From positions 1 through 32,821 of the forward strand of contig JADHTQ010000049.1 in NCBI GenBank assembly GCA_016784965.1: DNA of 32,821 bases, read 5' to 3'. Shown here piece by piece: positions 6,158 through 15,058 of this stretch. Positions within the stretch are counted from its first letter, which is position 1. Every line of letters starts with the position of its first letter. The notes beneath the pieces are model-generated. The model saw only the letters and a list, made by a program, of their open reading frames with translations. It had not been told where the DNA came from and did no database searches. A program made the translations under genes and the position numbers. This DNA comes from Bacteriovoracaceae bacterium (GTDB lineage: Bacteria; Bdellovibrionota; Bacteriovoracia; Bacteriovoracales; Bacteriovoracaceae).

Positions 6158-8710
6158 TTATAAAAATTTATAAAGTAATTCCTGTAGATCTTCAACTTTA
6201 AAAGGTTTACCTAAGTGGCCATTCATCCCCAAGGATACTGAGTGACTCACATGTTCCTTCATAGCATTGGCACTTAAAGCAATAATCGGTATATTGTTGC
6301 CACTTTCTCTTATTTTTTGAGTTACCTCCCATCCACTCATTTTTGGCATTTGGATATCCATCAAAATTAAATCATATTGATTATGATCAAGCTTACTTAA
6401 GACTTCTATACCATTAGACACAAAATCTGCCGTTAGATTCATTTTTTTTAAATAATGTTGGAGTAACTTTAATCCATATATTTGATCCTCGGCCACTAGT
6501 ATTTTTTTACCTGCAAAGCTTTGCTCTTGGTTCTTAGTGACTTGGGTATCTATCTGATCGTCTAGAGTATGCTTACAAAATTGCAGCATAACTTTAAATT
6601 TTGTACCAATCCCTTCTTTGCTAGAAACCTCAATTCTTCCCCCCAGAAGTCTTACAAGGCTGCTGACAATAGCAAGTCCAAGCCCTACCCCTTTATACCT
6701 TTTGCTTGTGGAGTTATCTTCTTGTGAGAATGGATGGTAGATCTTATCGATAAAATCTTGCTTAATTCCAATTCCAGTATCTGTAATTTTAAATTGTAGA
6801 TTTGAAAAATCTTTATCTTCTTCCATTAAATATACTTCACAAGTGATTGCTCCACTTTTTGTAAACTTAGAAGCATTACTAAGAAGGTTGACCAGTATTT
6901 GGGATAGTTTGCTTGCATCACCAAAATACCAATCAGACAACTGTGGATCTAAAGTTAATTTAAAGCTTACCTCCGCCTGTTTTTGATCCATATGCGCGAC
7001 CTTGATTACATCATAAATTACTTTTTTTAATGAAAACTTTACGATATCTAGTTTCATCTCACCTGCTTCTACTTTGGAGATATCTAGTAGGTTATTGATA
7101 GTTTCAAGCAGAGTCTTTCCGCTGCGGTCGATTATTTCGATAAACTCCTTATGATCATTACTGTCTACTTCCTCTGATAAAATTTGAGTAAACCCTAAAA
7201 TTGCATTTAGCGGAGTTCTAATTTCATGACTCATATTTGCAAGGAACTGACTTTTGGCCTTGTTTGCCACCTCAGCATTATTTTTGGCCTTAACCAGAGC
7301 ACGTTCACTCACTTTACTGTCAGTAATATCTTTCATATAACTAAAAAGAAGATTCTTGCCATTAACTGAAACCTGCTTTGCTTTAACTATTCTGTCTCTA
7401 AACTCACCGGTTTTTGTTATATGTTTTGTTTCAAAAGAATCATATCCTTGACTTAAAATAAGATCGATATGTTTTTCTACCTCCTGCTTAGACTCTACGG
7501 CTTCGATATCAGAAATCCGCATATTTTTAAACTCCTCTTTTGTATACCCAAGTTGCTTGAAGGTAGTGTCGTTACAATCCAGTATTGCTCCAGTACCTTG
7601 TTCAACTAAAACAATGGAATCTTCTGCTTGCTCAAATATTACCCGATATTTCTCTTCTGAGTCTCTCAATGCATCTTGGGCATTAACCATATCTGAAATA
7701 TCGTGAACCAAGCCGAGCATTTTGGATGGTCTATTATCTTTATCCAACAAAATGTGAGCATTTTCATTGACGGTTTTAATAGTGCCATCAGGTAAAACGA
7801 TCCGATGCTTCACATGGTAAGTTTTGTTAGAGGATTTTAGGGACTTTTCCACGACCTCTTTTACATTATCTACATCATCTGGGTGTATCATTTGCAAAAA
7901 GGCTTCGTAGGTATTTGAAAAAGTCTCTTCTTTAATTCCAAATATATTAAATACTTCTTTGGACCAGTGCAGTTTATTCTGCAAAACATCCCACTCCCAA
8001 CTGCCAATATGGGCCACCTCTTGGGAGTAATCAAGGTCTAACTTCCTTGACTTGGCAATCATTTGAGATGCCTTTAATCTATTTAACAGGGAGTTGCCAA
8101 CAGCTACAATAATGAAGCATGCAAACAGCGAGCATATTATGGAAAGAATTAGGATTATAATTGCTGCCTCAATAAATGGCTTTCTAATCTCACTCATATC
8201 TATCTTTGCAACAATTCCGTACCCAAGCATTTTAACAGGCTCATAAGCAGATAAAACCGTTACCCCCCTGTAATCAAGTCCAATCACTGTACCAGATTTT
8301 CCCGCAAGGGCGAGCTTCATAGGTTCTGCAAGCTTTCTTGAATATGGAATAGGTTTTGGTTTTAGAAGCTTTGAGTGCCTATGACGGAGTAAAAATACGA
8401 TCATACCCTGATCCTTTTTTGCCAGAGTAAATTCTCCCGTAAGCCCAAAGCCTTGAAACTTTTTATGAGCTTCACTTACTTGATGGATGGTGGAAGTTGC
8501 AACCCCTTTATGATGGCCATTGCGATCTTCAATATAGTGTTGTGCAATTGTTTCCATTAAGCGGGCTTGACTTTGAACAGTCGCAACCAACCTCTCTTTT
8601 TGTACTTCCACAGCGGTATCAAACAGGACTTTGATCGCAATACTACTGACAATAAGGCACGTCAGAATCATCACGAGAGCTAATACTAGAATTTCTTTTT
8701 TCTCCTTCAT
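6158..8710 (-). CDS. Membrane-bound hybrid sensor histidine kinase with two PAS domains and a receiver
   Basis: An 850-residue sensor. A first transmembrane helix (about 8-30) and a second (about 182-206) bracket a periplasmic sensor region of about 150 residues, resembling a Cache/double-Cache domain. Two PAS-PAC modules follow (about 228-345 and 350-470), then HisKA with SHEIRTP (phosphoacceptor His495). The HATPase domain shows NLLSNA (Asn612), DTGIGI (644-649) and GVGLGLA (674-680). The C-terminal receiver has Glu741/Asp742, the phospho-acceptor Asp785 in LMDIQMP, and Lys835 in GKPF. It should autophosphorylate on His and pass phosphate to its own receiver. No separate response regulator or Hpt gene is adjacent, so the output partner is not visible. 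All key residues are present. Confidence 0.93.
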   Translation of the reverse strand: MKEKKEILVLALVMILTCLIVSSIAIKVLFDTAVEVQKERLVATVQSQARLMETIAQHYIEDRNGHHKGVATSTIHQVSEAHKKFQGFGLTGEFTLAKKDQGMIVFLLRHRHSKLLKPKPIPYSRKLAEPMKLALAGKSGTVIGLDYRGVTVLSAYEPVKMLGYGIVAKIDMSEIRKPFIEAAIIILILSIICSLFACFIIVAVGNSLLNRLKASQMIAKSRKLDLDYSQEVAHIGSWEWDVLQNKLHWSKEVFNIFGIKEETFSNTYEAFLQMIHPDDVDNVKEVVEKSLKSSNKTYHVKHRIVLPDGTIKTVNENAHILLDKDNRPSKMLGLVHDISDMVNAQDALRDSEEKYRVIFEQAEDSIVLVEQGTGAILDCNDTTFKQLGYTKEEFKNMRISDIEAVESKQEVEKHIDLILSQGYDSFETKHITKTGEFRDRIVKAKQVSVNGKNLLFSYMKDITDSKVSERALVKAKNNAEVANKAKSQFLANMSHEIRTPLNAILGFTQILSEEVDSNDHKEFIEIIDRSGKTLLETINNLLDISKVEAGEMKLDIVKFSLKKVIYDVIKVAHMDQKQAEVSFKLTLDPQLSDWYFGDASKLSQILVNLLSNASKFTKSGAITCEVYLMEEDKDFSNLQFKITDTGIGIKQDFIDKIYHPFSQEDNSTSKRYKGVGLGLAIVSSLVRLLGGRIEVSSKEGIGTKFKVMLQFCKHTLDDQIDTQVTKNQEQSFAGKKILVAEDQIYGLKLLQHYLKKMNLTADFVSNGIEVLSKLDHNQYDLILMDIQMPKMSGWEVTQKIRESGNNIPIIALSANAMKEHVSHSVSLGMNGHLGKPFKVEDLQELLYKFL

Positions 8711-8976
8711 AACTCATCCAATCTTGTGGCCGAATGATTTTACACCTATCATTGATTTATAAAGTAAAAATGTATAAATTATTAAGAAAACAAATTCCTT
8801 ATAGTTGATTCTTGGAGATATATTCATAAATCTCCACGTCAGCTAGTACACACCATCTCTAAATCATTAATTTTTGGTAGCAACTCTAGGACCTAAATAA
8901 ATACCGCAATAATAGGTAGAATATGATACAGTTTTCCGGGGATAAATTCTTTAAATAGTGCATGCCTTAAGGAGGA

Positions 8977-9870
8977 TTATAGTGATGCAAATAATGTTGC
9001 AGATCCTGCACACCCTCCAAAACCGTCTTGTTCCAGTTTAGTATAAGCATTTCTAACTTTGCCCCATAGGGTGAGCATGGCATCTGGATTTGTCTGATTG
9101 TTTTTATAAGTATCTAGGATTTGTTTTAAGGTTAATTGTGATAACTGATTGCTTGACTGCATGTTTATGACAATATACTTGCCAACAGTATCTAGCAATA
9201 AGGCGTCGGCATCTTTGTTATATAACCAAACCAACATCTCTTGTGGATTTTCAATGCTTTTTAATATTTGCAGGATCTCATTAAATGCCCTTTTTTCAGT
9301 AGTTTGTGAGTTGACCCTAAGTACGTAGTAGAAGATTTCCTCCAACTCTGGTCGAACGTGCATCGTGCCTCCAAATATATCTCTTAGGCTTTTAAGTTCG
9401 CTGTATACTGCCTGATTGCCATTTGATATAAATGTTTTGAAATTTAGGATCCTCGTATCTAAGTTTCGACGATCTTGGCGAACCCTTCTCATAGTTCCAC
9501 TTCGGCGCTCTCCACTACTTACGGCCCTACCTATGCAACTTTTGCTATGTACACAATTGGAAAGTTCGGTATAGGCAACACAGTTAGAAGATCGCCTGCA
9601 GCCCAACGTTTGAGGGTCACCTATGTTATTAAACATATAATCCACTATCCTTACCTTGTTCTTATGCACTCTTCTTCCAAGAGCACTCTGGCGCTTATCA
9701 ACTTTATCCCCAATTGTTTGAATTGGTGCAGGCATAAGTACGATTTTGCTTAAGATATTATCACCTTCAGGGCTTGACAGTTTGATTCTGAGCTGCTGGG
9801 CATATACAGAAGACACCTCGTATATTGCACTTAATATCATAATCAGCCGCAAAATTTTTATGTACTCCAT
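8977..9870 (-). CDS. Secreted protein of unknown function, arginine- and cysteine-rich middle
   Basis: A 297-residue protein with a signal peptide (about residues 1-24, ending SSVYAQ), so probably periplasmic or exported. Residues about 90-120 contain four cysteines (GCRRSSNC, then SNCVHSKSC), which may form disulphides, followed by a very basic stretch (GERRSGTMRRVRQDRRN). The C-terminal half is helical and ends GFGGCAGSA. No family was recognised. The start is well placed behind AGGGGG. The 266 bases between it and the kinase gene contain no gene I can support, so it probably has its own promoter. Confidence 0.6.
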   Translation of the reverse strand: MEYIKILRLIMILSAIYEVSSVYAQQLRIKLSSPEGDNILSKIVLMPAPIQTIGDKVDKRQSALGRRVHKNKVRIVDYMFNNIGDPQTLGCRRSSNCVAYTELSNCVHSKSCIGRAVSSGERRSGTMRRVRQDRRNLDTRILNFKTFISNGNQAVYSELKSLRDIFGGTMHVRPELEEIFYYVLRVNSQTTEKRAFNEILQILKSIENPQEMLVWLYNKDADALLLDTVGKYIVINMQSSNQLSQLTLKQILDTYKNNQTNPDAMLTLWGKVRNAYTKLEQDGFGGCAGSATLFASL

Positions 9871-10112
9871 GGCCTACCCCCTGGAGTAATAGTTAATGTC
9901 ATTTATAAGTCTTTTCATCATAATAATATCCATGCTAAAAAAATGATTCCACTTGATATATATCTACTGCTTCAATGTTTAGAAACAATGAATTCATTGT
10001 TATAATTCTACAATTTGATTTTTATAGTTTGTTAACAATTCATTAAATGCCAAATGTCATTGCCTTGAGATTGATTCTCTGCTATGGTAGCGCCACTAAA
10101 AAAGGGGGGAAT

Positions 10113-11003
10113 ATGAAGATTACCGCTTGCATCTCATTAGTATTATTGACTTTAGTGCTCTCAAAACATTCATTTGCCGGGCAAGATGAAACGGCAATTG
10201 CCAGGGCCTTGGCAGATCGCCTAGAAGATGAGTTACAATTTGAAGATGAAGGACCAAATGAGCACCCTCAAACAGAACGTAGAAGGTTTGAAGATAAAAA
10301 TCCTATGTGGCTCATGCTCTATGTAAGGCCCAGGCAAAATCAAAACTTTCCAAACTTTCATGCCAAAGGATTTAGAGTAGGACTGATCAACAAACCCTAC
10401 AGTTCGGTGAGAGATATCGAAAATATCAACACTTTCAATATGAAAAAAATTTCTCCATGGTCGATGAAATATACTGGAATCGGACGCATCTATTTTTACC
10501 GACAAATGCACTATAAAAAACTCTTTAAGGTTGTCCAAAGTAGTGATGACTACCCAAAGGTCGAGACATTCAAGTCTTCCAATAATGCCAGAAATTGTAC
10601 CTGTAGCCGCTCTAACCGCAGAGAGTGTGAGGTGAGAACTTGTGGGGCTTCTGAGCTCATTGGTAGTATAAAGTTTGATCCAGGTGTGGCCTTTTATTCA
10701 AGAGAAAATTTTAGAGGTAGTGCTACACTTATCACTCCCCTGGCCTTTTCAAGACGACCGCTTACTCCAGGTGGCGAGGTATGCATCTCTCTAGGTAGCT
10801 CACAGGCAAAAAAAGCAAGGTCTTTTCACTTTGATGCTTTAATTAAACAGGTGCACCTCTATAAGAGAGATAATTGTAGAGGAGCTCGCTCATGGTATTC
10901 ATGGCAAAGGCAAACTGGAGTCGTTCGCAAAGTATCAAACTTTGTTCGTGGACAAATCAGTAGCGTGAAACTTGTTTATAAAAGGGCATACGATTTATTA
11001 TAA
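10113..11003 (+). CDS. Secreted protein with beta/gamma-crystallin-like Greek-key motifs
   Basis: A 296-residue exported protein; the ATG at 10113 follows GGGGGGA and opens a typical signal peptide ending HSFAG, whereas the longer frame from 10047 lacks both. After an acidic segment (about 25-55), the C-terminal half contains two Y-x4-[FC]-x-G patterns: YSRENFRG (about 195-202) and YKRDNCRG (about 250-257). Each is followed by hydrophobic strands, and the second ends with QISSVKLVY. This is the Greek-key signature of beta/gamma-crystallins, which in bacteria are often Ca-binding secreted domains. A cluster of four cysteines (about 162-177) precedes the first motif. The crystallin call is a motif-level inference; the N-terminal 190 residues are unrecognised. 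Confidence 0.6.
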   Translation: MKITACISLVLLTLVLSKHSFAGQDETAIARALADRLEDELQFEDEGPNEHPQTERRRFEDKNPMWLMLYVRPRQNQNFPNFHAKGFRVGLINKPYSSVRDIENINTFNMKKISPWSMKYTGIGRIYFYRQMHYKKLFKVVQSSDDYPKVETFKSSNNARNCTCSRSNRRECEVRTCGASELIGSIKFDPGVAFYSRENFRGSATLITPLAFSRRPLTPGGEVCISLGSSQAKKARSFHFDALIKQVHLYKRDNCRGARSWYSWQRQTGVVRKVSNFVRGQISSVKLVYKRAYDLL

Positions 11004-11020
11004 GCTGGTGACAAAGATGT

Positions 11021-11079
11021 CTCAATAGACCACTCATTATAGGTTTTTTTATACAATTAATATCGTGTGGTCTATTGAG
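11021..11079. repeat. Perfect 13-bp inverted repeat with 33-bp spacer
   Basis: CTCAATAGACCAC (11021-11033) is repeated exactly, inverted, as GTGGTCTATTGAG (11067-11079). The spacer holds seven consecutive T (11044-11050). No T-run follows either outer end, so it is not a simple intrinsic terminator. It lies between the crystallin-like gene and the truncated surface-protein remnant. Confidence 0.75.
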
Positions 11080-11162
11080 CGTAAACTTATACATCCATTA
11101 TCTAATAAATTTTGTGATTAGCAAAGTATTTATTTTAAAATCGTTTTTAGGGATCAGATTAC

Positions 11163-11567
11163 CTAAGGACGATAAACACAACGAAATCCTACACTCGCGG
11201 TTTGACCTCCAAAGTTGTTCAAGTTAAGTGTAAAAACTCCAGCTTGCAAATTACTTCCGTAATTGCCACCACGTCGTGTATCACCATAAGTACCACTGAG
11301 TGTCTCACCATAAATAGTAGGAGTATAACCACCGCTCCACTGTCCAGCTCCTGACGATGAACCGTAACCTCCTGCTGACTGATAATCAGTGGACACAAGA
11401 GTGCAGCCATCAGGAATCGAGGCAGTCAACTCTTGCCAATAACTACCACAATTGCTAGGTCCTTGAGTAAAACCGGTATCACTTGTACTCCAATCAACCA
11501 ACTCAGATGAATTTCCAGAAAAGTCCCAAATTTGCTCACCGTTAGAAAGAGTCAGTTGTGCTTTTGT
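11163..11567 (-). pseudogene. C-terminal remnant of a large surface lipoprotein (FGE-sulfatase-like tail)
   Basis: The frame from about 11567 down to the stop at 11163 encodes LTLSNGEQIWDFSGN, a WQELTASIPDGC segment, and a Gly/Tyr/Ser-rich end with DTRRGG and ASVGFRCVY. This block normally forms the extreme C-terminus of long proteins with a formylglycine-generating-enzyme-like fold. Here there is no N-terminal part: upstream the frame runs into the fecR gene without an ATG, and the only start inside is a TTG at 11501, which would cut off the first conserved strand. The frame overlaps the last codons of fecR. I therefore read it as a 5'-truncated remnant, perhaps left by recombination with a full-length paralogue such as the one starting at 32380. 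A short expressed fragment cannot be excluded. Confidence 0.6.
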
Positions 11568-12388
11568 ATCCCTTTGACTTCTGTCACAGTTTTGTCGCCA
11601 ATAGATGCATCTAAGCCACTGTTGCCTTGAACAAAACTTTTGGTATCAGCACCTGGAGGGATAATGGACCTGTACTCTTTTGCCGTGGTCTCCTTTTTGT
11701 AACTTGATTCATTCATACCGGTGTTGTGTTTTAGGGCATTAAACTGTGTGGGATCTAACTTAGTGGCAATAGTCGCGTGCTTTCTTAAATTAGGATTAAC
11801 CCCAGAGTATTGCCCTTGTTTGATCGAAACTGCCTCATCAGCAGAAAGTGCATTTTCTAACTTGCTGTAATTGATATCTATAGCACTATCCATCTGCACC
11901 ATCTTGACCTCTCCACTATAAGTTACAGTATTTGTCGACTGATTTTGTGGTACATACAAGACTTCAAAGTCAGTTCCTCTAACCCCTAGGGCAGCATTGT
12001 GAGTTTTAATAAATAGCGTGCTTTTTTGACTCTCTTTTTTAAAGTAACCTTGTTCCACTTTGAGTCTGACCTTGCCTTTCATCAGAGAGATCATTTCTGG
12101 CTCATCTTTTTTATACTTTTCCATCTTCATTTGGCTACTAGGCCCTATATTTACCTGAGTTTTGTCGACAAAAAGAAGCTTTGCAAAGCTTTTAGCTGCA
12201 GTTTTTATCAAGGCACCCTCTAAAACCCAACGTCCAATCTGAAGCCCTCTGGTCTTGTTTCCCAAAGTTGATTGCACTTTTCCTCGCAACAGAATTACTT
12301 TGGCAATTTTGGAGTTCACTATCGCATTTACATTTTGAATACTAGTAAACAAAATAAAACAGTGAAGAGTGGATAAGCTGCTTTCATT
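11552..12388 (-). CDS. FecR-domain secreted protein, signal peptide in a different frame
   Basis: The main frame (12352-11552) has a FecR domain: LRGKVQ near the start, FVDKTQVNIG, MKGKVRLKV, the hallmark THNAALGVRGTDFEV, and VTYSGEV. FecR-type proteins of this shape are periplasmic or surface structural domains rather than sigma regulators when no ECF sigma gene is near, as here. The frame begins at a TTG within a hydrophobic stretch and lacks a leader. Upstream, an ATG at 12388 with a strong AGGAAG site encodes MKAAYPLFTVLF; adding one base in the T-rich run near 12350-12360 joins it to ILFTSIQNVNA, giving a complete signal peptide with an Ala cleavage site. The interval covers both frames. 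It is either a single-base loss, an assembly error, or a re-start at TTG. Confidence 0.8.
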   Translation of the reverse strand, partial: NESSLSTLHCFILFTSIQNVNAIVNSKIAKVILLRGKVQSTLGNKTRGLQIGRWVLEGALIKTAAKSFAKLLFVDKTQVNIGPSSQMKMEKYKKDEPEMISLMKGKVRLKVEQGYFKKESQKSTLFIKTHNAALGVRGTDFEVLYVPQNQSTNTVTYSGEVKMVQMDSAIDINYSKLENALSADEAVSIKQGQYSGVNPNLRKHATIATKLDPTQFNALKHNTGMNESSYKKETTAKEYRSIIPPGADTKSFVQGNSGLDASIGDKTVTEVKGIQKHN

Positions 12389-12497
12389 AAAGAACTTCCT
12401 TTAGTAGTTGATAGCTATGCTTATTGTATTAAATGATCTAGAAGCTTGGCAAGGTATAAATCCACTGCAACAATTACACACGTTTTGTAAAAAGGCG

Positions 12498-13076
12498 TTA
12501 CGACTGCCCGGCCAACCCAATTTGGGCAGCCACTTGCTGCATTCCCTTAATGGTATCTTCAATGAGAGATGGCAACTCAACTTCGAGCATTTTTGCACCA
12601 TTTTCAATGATAGAACGATCAACACCTGCTGCAAAACGCTTGTCTTTCCACTTCTTTTTAACTGACTTTACTTTTACATCATTAACATTTTTTGAAGGCC
12701 TAACCAAGGCGGTCGTTGCCACCAGACCTGTCAACTCGTCTATGGCATAAAGTGTTTTTTCCAATTTCGTTATTGGTTCAACATCACTACAAACGCCAAA
12801 GCCATGACTTATCACAGCTCTAATATATTCTTGTGGCCAATTATGCTCTTTTAAAATATTGGGAGTATGCTGACAATGCTCTTGTGGATATTGCTCGTAG
12901 TCTAGGTCATGAATTAATCCAATTACGCCCCATTTTTCTACATCTTCACCATATTTATTTGCAAAATACCTCATGACACCTTCAACCGCCAGTGCATGCT
13001 GCTTTAAGCTTTTGCTTTTAGTATATTGACATAATAATTCAAATGCCTCTTGCCTGTTTGGAACTTTTTGTTGCAT
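12498..13076 (-). CDS. HD-domain (HDIG-type) phosphohydrolase
   Basis: A 192-residue cytoplasmic protein. It shows the HD superfamily metal ligands: His27 in KQHALAVE, His56-Asp57 in GLIHDLDYE, further His around 67-70 and 91, and the distal Asp114 in AIDELTG. HD proteins are metal-dependent phosphohydrolases, often on nucleotides; this compact type is usually annotated as HDIG-domain protein with unknown substrate. The length is normal for a stand-alone domain. The start follows a good GAGGTGA site. It is a single gene, divergent from the TerB-like gene, with about 160 bases between them. Confidence 0.85.
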   Translation of the reverse strand: MQQKVPNRQEAFELLCQYTKSKSLKQHALAVEGVMRYFANKYGEDVEKWGVIGLIHDLDYEQYPQEHCQHTPNILKEHNWPQEYIRAVISHGFGVCSDVEPITKLEKTLYAIDELTGLVATTALVRPSKNVNDVKVKSVKKKWKDKRFAAGVDRSIIENGAKMLEVELPSLIEDTIKGMQQVAAQIGLAGQS

Positions 13077-13158
13077 CTTCTCACCTCAATTGTGATGTTA
13101 AAGCTAGCTTATCGGACCTTTAGGCTCCAGTATAGTGCCTGCTCGCCTCGACAATAAG

Positions 13159-13188
13159 TTGCTTTTAACAGCTAATTTATCTTATAAT
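13159..13188 (+). promoter_or_regulatory. Candidate sigma70-type promoter for the TerB-like gene
   Basis: TTGCTT (13159-13164), 18 bases, then a perfect TATAAT (13183-13188), about 48 bases before the ATG at 13236. Confidence 0.5.
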
Positions 13189-13235
13189 TAAACGATTGTA
13201 ACCCTCAAGATTTTATTTATAAAGGATACCAAAAG

Positions 13236-14138
13236 ATGAAAGTAACCAAGCAAAATGCCTTCCCTGTTTTTTGTCTTCTGCTAAGCTCCTATATCGCTCT
13301 GGGAGATGGTGAGATAACCGAGTCAGAACTTACTCATCTTCGCAAACTAGTTAACAAATTTGGGGTTTTAGATTTTGAAAAATATGTAGCAAGTGCAGAT
13401 AGTTTAAAAAATTTTCTAAGTGAAAATGATCAAAAAATTAGCACCGGTCTGGTTAAAATTTCTAAAGATTTAAATTATAAAAAACTAAACCAAGGCCTGG
13501 AGCTAGCAATCAACATGGCCGTGTTAGATGGTGAATTTGATGATTCAGAAAAAGAGCAATTTATGGAACTAGGCAAGCTACTAAATCTCAGTCAACGCCA
13601 CATCCAGGCCCTTTTACAAAAAGGCAAAGGTTTACTTGCTGATTTGGAGCTAGAAATGGCTGATATGGATGAACAAACAAAGAAGAAAACAAAAAGCAGA
13701 AGATTACAAGAAATTTTGCAAACAGATCTTCTACGCTGCCCTAAGTGCGACCATAAGACACTAGAGTTATTTTCCCACGAAGATGTTGACTTTGATGTCT
13801 GCCAGCAAGGTTGTCAAGGTGTTTGGGTTGATCAGGGTGAGATTGCTATTTACGTTGAAGCATTTGAAAAAGATATTACTGTTGAGTCTTCAAAGTTTAC
13901 TCCAGAAACACTTACTAAACTTTTGTGCCCACGCTGTGAAACTAAAACCATGCACCTGGCCCAATTTCATAAAAAAGAACCGCTCGAAGTGGAGGTCTGT
14001 AGTTCATGTCGAGGACTATGGCTAGACCACAAGGAGTTGCAAGAAGTAGTCAAGATCACTACTAAATACAACATTGGTGGCAATTACCAACTGGCCGTAT
14101 CAAGGCTTGCACGCAAAGGCTTTAAGATATTAAAGTGA
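13236..14138 (+). CDS. TerB-like domain protein with two TFIIB-type zinc ribbons
   Basis: A 300-residue cytoplasmic protein. Residues about 5-130 form a helical domain with ALGDGEITESE and, 75 residues later, AVLDGEFDDSE, the paired acidic motifs of TerB/DjlA-N-like domains, which bind metal. The C-terminal part has two zf-TFIIB-like ribbons: Cys168/171 with Cys189/193, and Cys231/234 with Cys255/258. Each ribbon ends in G-[VL]-W-[VL]-D, as usual for this family. The first ribbon's second knuckle is C-x3-C rather than C-x2-C. TerB domains are linked to tellurite and stress systems, but no other ter gene is near. The combination suggests a metal-binding adaptor; the function is unknown. Confidence 0.78.
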   Translation: MKVTKQNAFPVFCLLLSSYIALGDGEITESELTHLRKLVNKFGVLDFEKYVASADSLKNFLSENDQKISTGLVKISKDLNYKKLNQGLELAINMAVLDGEFDDSEKEQFMELGKLLNLSQRHIQALLQKGKGLLADLELEMADMDEQTKKKTKSRRLQEILQTDLLRCPKCDHKTLELFSHEDVDFDVCQQGCQGVWVDQGEIAIYVEAFEKDITVESSKFTPETLTKLLCPRCETKTMHLAQFHKKEPLEVEVCSSCRGLWLDHKELQEVVKITTKYNIGGNYQLAVSRLARKGFKILK

Positions 14139-14144
14139 CAAGGT

Positions 14145-14864
14145 TTAGCGCGGAATATAGTAGGTCTTCGAGTTATTGAGCTCATTGTATTCTTCAATTT
14201 TATTTTTTGGATCGAGGTCAACTCGGATCAGGGCATTTGATGAGTTGTAAATATTGTAATCGAGCTTAAAAGCAATCCTTGCCCTTCTGTTGGGTCTTAC
14301 CGGGGGGAATTTGATATTTTTAACTCTGCGACCATCTTTTAGGGTTGCAACTGCTCTGGGTGACGATACTGCACCACCATTTGCTATAACAACCGTTACA
14401 ATTGAACCAGTCCGAGTAACTCTTGGTCTTAAAATTCTTAGAATCTTCAAATCCGGTAGTGGATCTGTTGGAGTAACTATTTTTCCAAAAACATCGTGTG
14501 TTGTCAGATCAGGTGTGCCATCTGTATACTCATAGGTGGTCTCAACATCTATGCTCCTATTATTTCTATATGTAATAACGACTGTTGTAACAATGTACGG
14601 AGTTGAATATTCTGCAACCAGTGAGTTCACATTGCTGTAGAGTCCAAAAACTTTTCCAACAACAATTCCATAATTACAGTCCTGGGGTAGACAACTGCCC
14701 CAAGCTTGAATATCAAGATAATTATCGGGGCCCGTTAAGCTCAATTTAGTAATCCCGCGAGTGTTAGAATCAAGATTGTGCCAAGTCCCTTTAAAAAAAC
14801 TAAGTGGTGCTGCAACAGATATATTTGCCGAGACAACAAGCAAAATGAATAATAATGTTTTCAT
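14145..14864 (-). CDS. Secreted protein with C-terminal CARDB domain
   Basis: A 239-residue exported protein with a signal peptide (about residues 1-19, ending SVAA). Residues about 132-239 form a beta-sandwich of the CARDB type: PDLKI at the start, VTVVIANGG in the middle, IRVDLDPKNKIEEYNELNNS near the end. CARDB domains act as adhesion or spacer modules in secreted proteins. The N-terminal 110 residues resemble no family I know. The gene ends six bases from the convergent TerB-like gene. The start has an AGGGG site. Confidence 0.72.
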   Translation of the reverse strand: MKTLLFILLVVSANISVAAPLSFFKGTWHNLDSNTRGITKLSLTGPDNYLDIQAWGSCLPQDCNYGIVVGKVFGLYSNVNSLVAEYSTPYIVTTVVITYRNNRSIDVETTYEYTDGTPDLTTHDVFGKIVTPTDPLPDLKILRILRPRVTRTGSIVTVVIANGGAVSSPRAVATLKDGRRVKNIKFPPVRPNRRARIAFKLDYNIYNSSNALIRVDLDPKNKIEEYNELNNSKTYYIPR

Positions 14865-15058
14865 TAAATACCCCTAGAATGCAATTTAAACTCTATCAAT
14901 ATGTCCACAAAGAACACTCATACATGCATAGCATATAATAATTTAAAACTCAACTTTAATTATGGATGCACATTCTTCACAGCAATATATTTAAGTTTGC
15001 CAATTCAAGTTAACAAGAATAGTATTTGTTGTCATAGTGGGCAATCTGGAGGAGACAA

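Noticed and set aside
8814-8835. Hairpin GGAGAT/ATCTCC upstream of the histidine kinase
   Set aside because: Only 6 bp, no T-run on either side, expected by chance in this composition.
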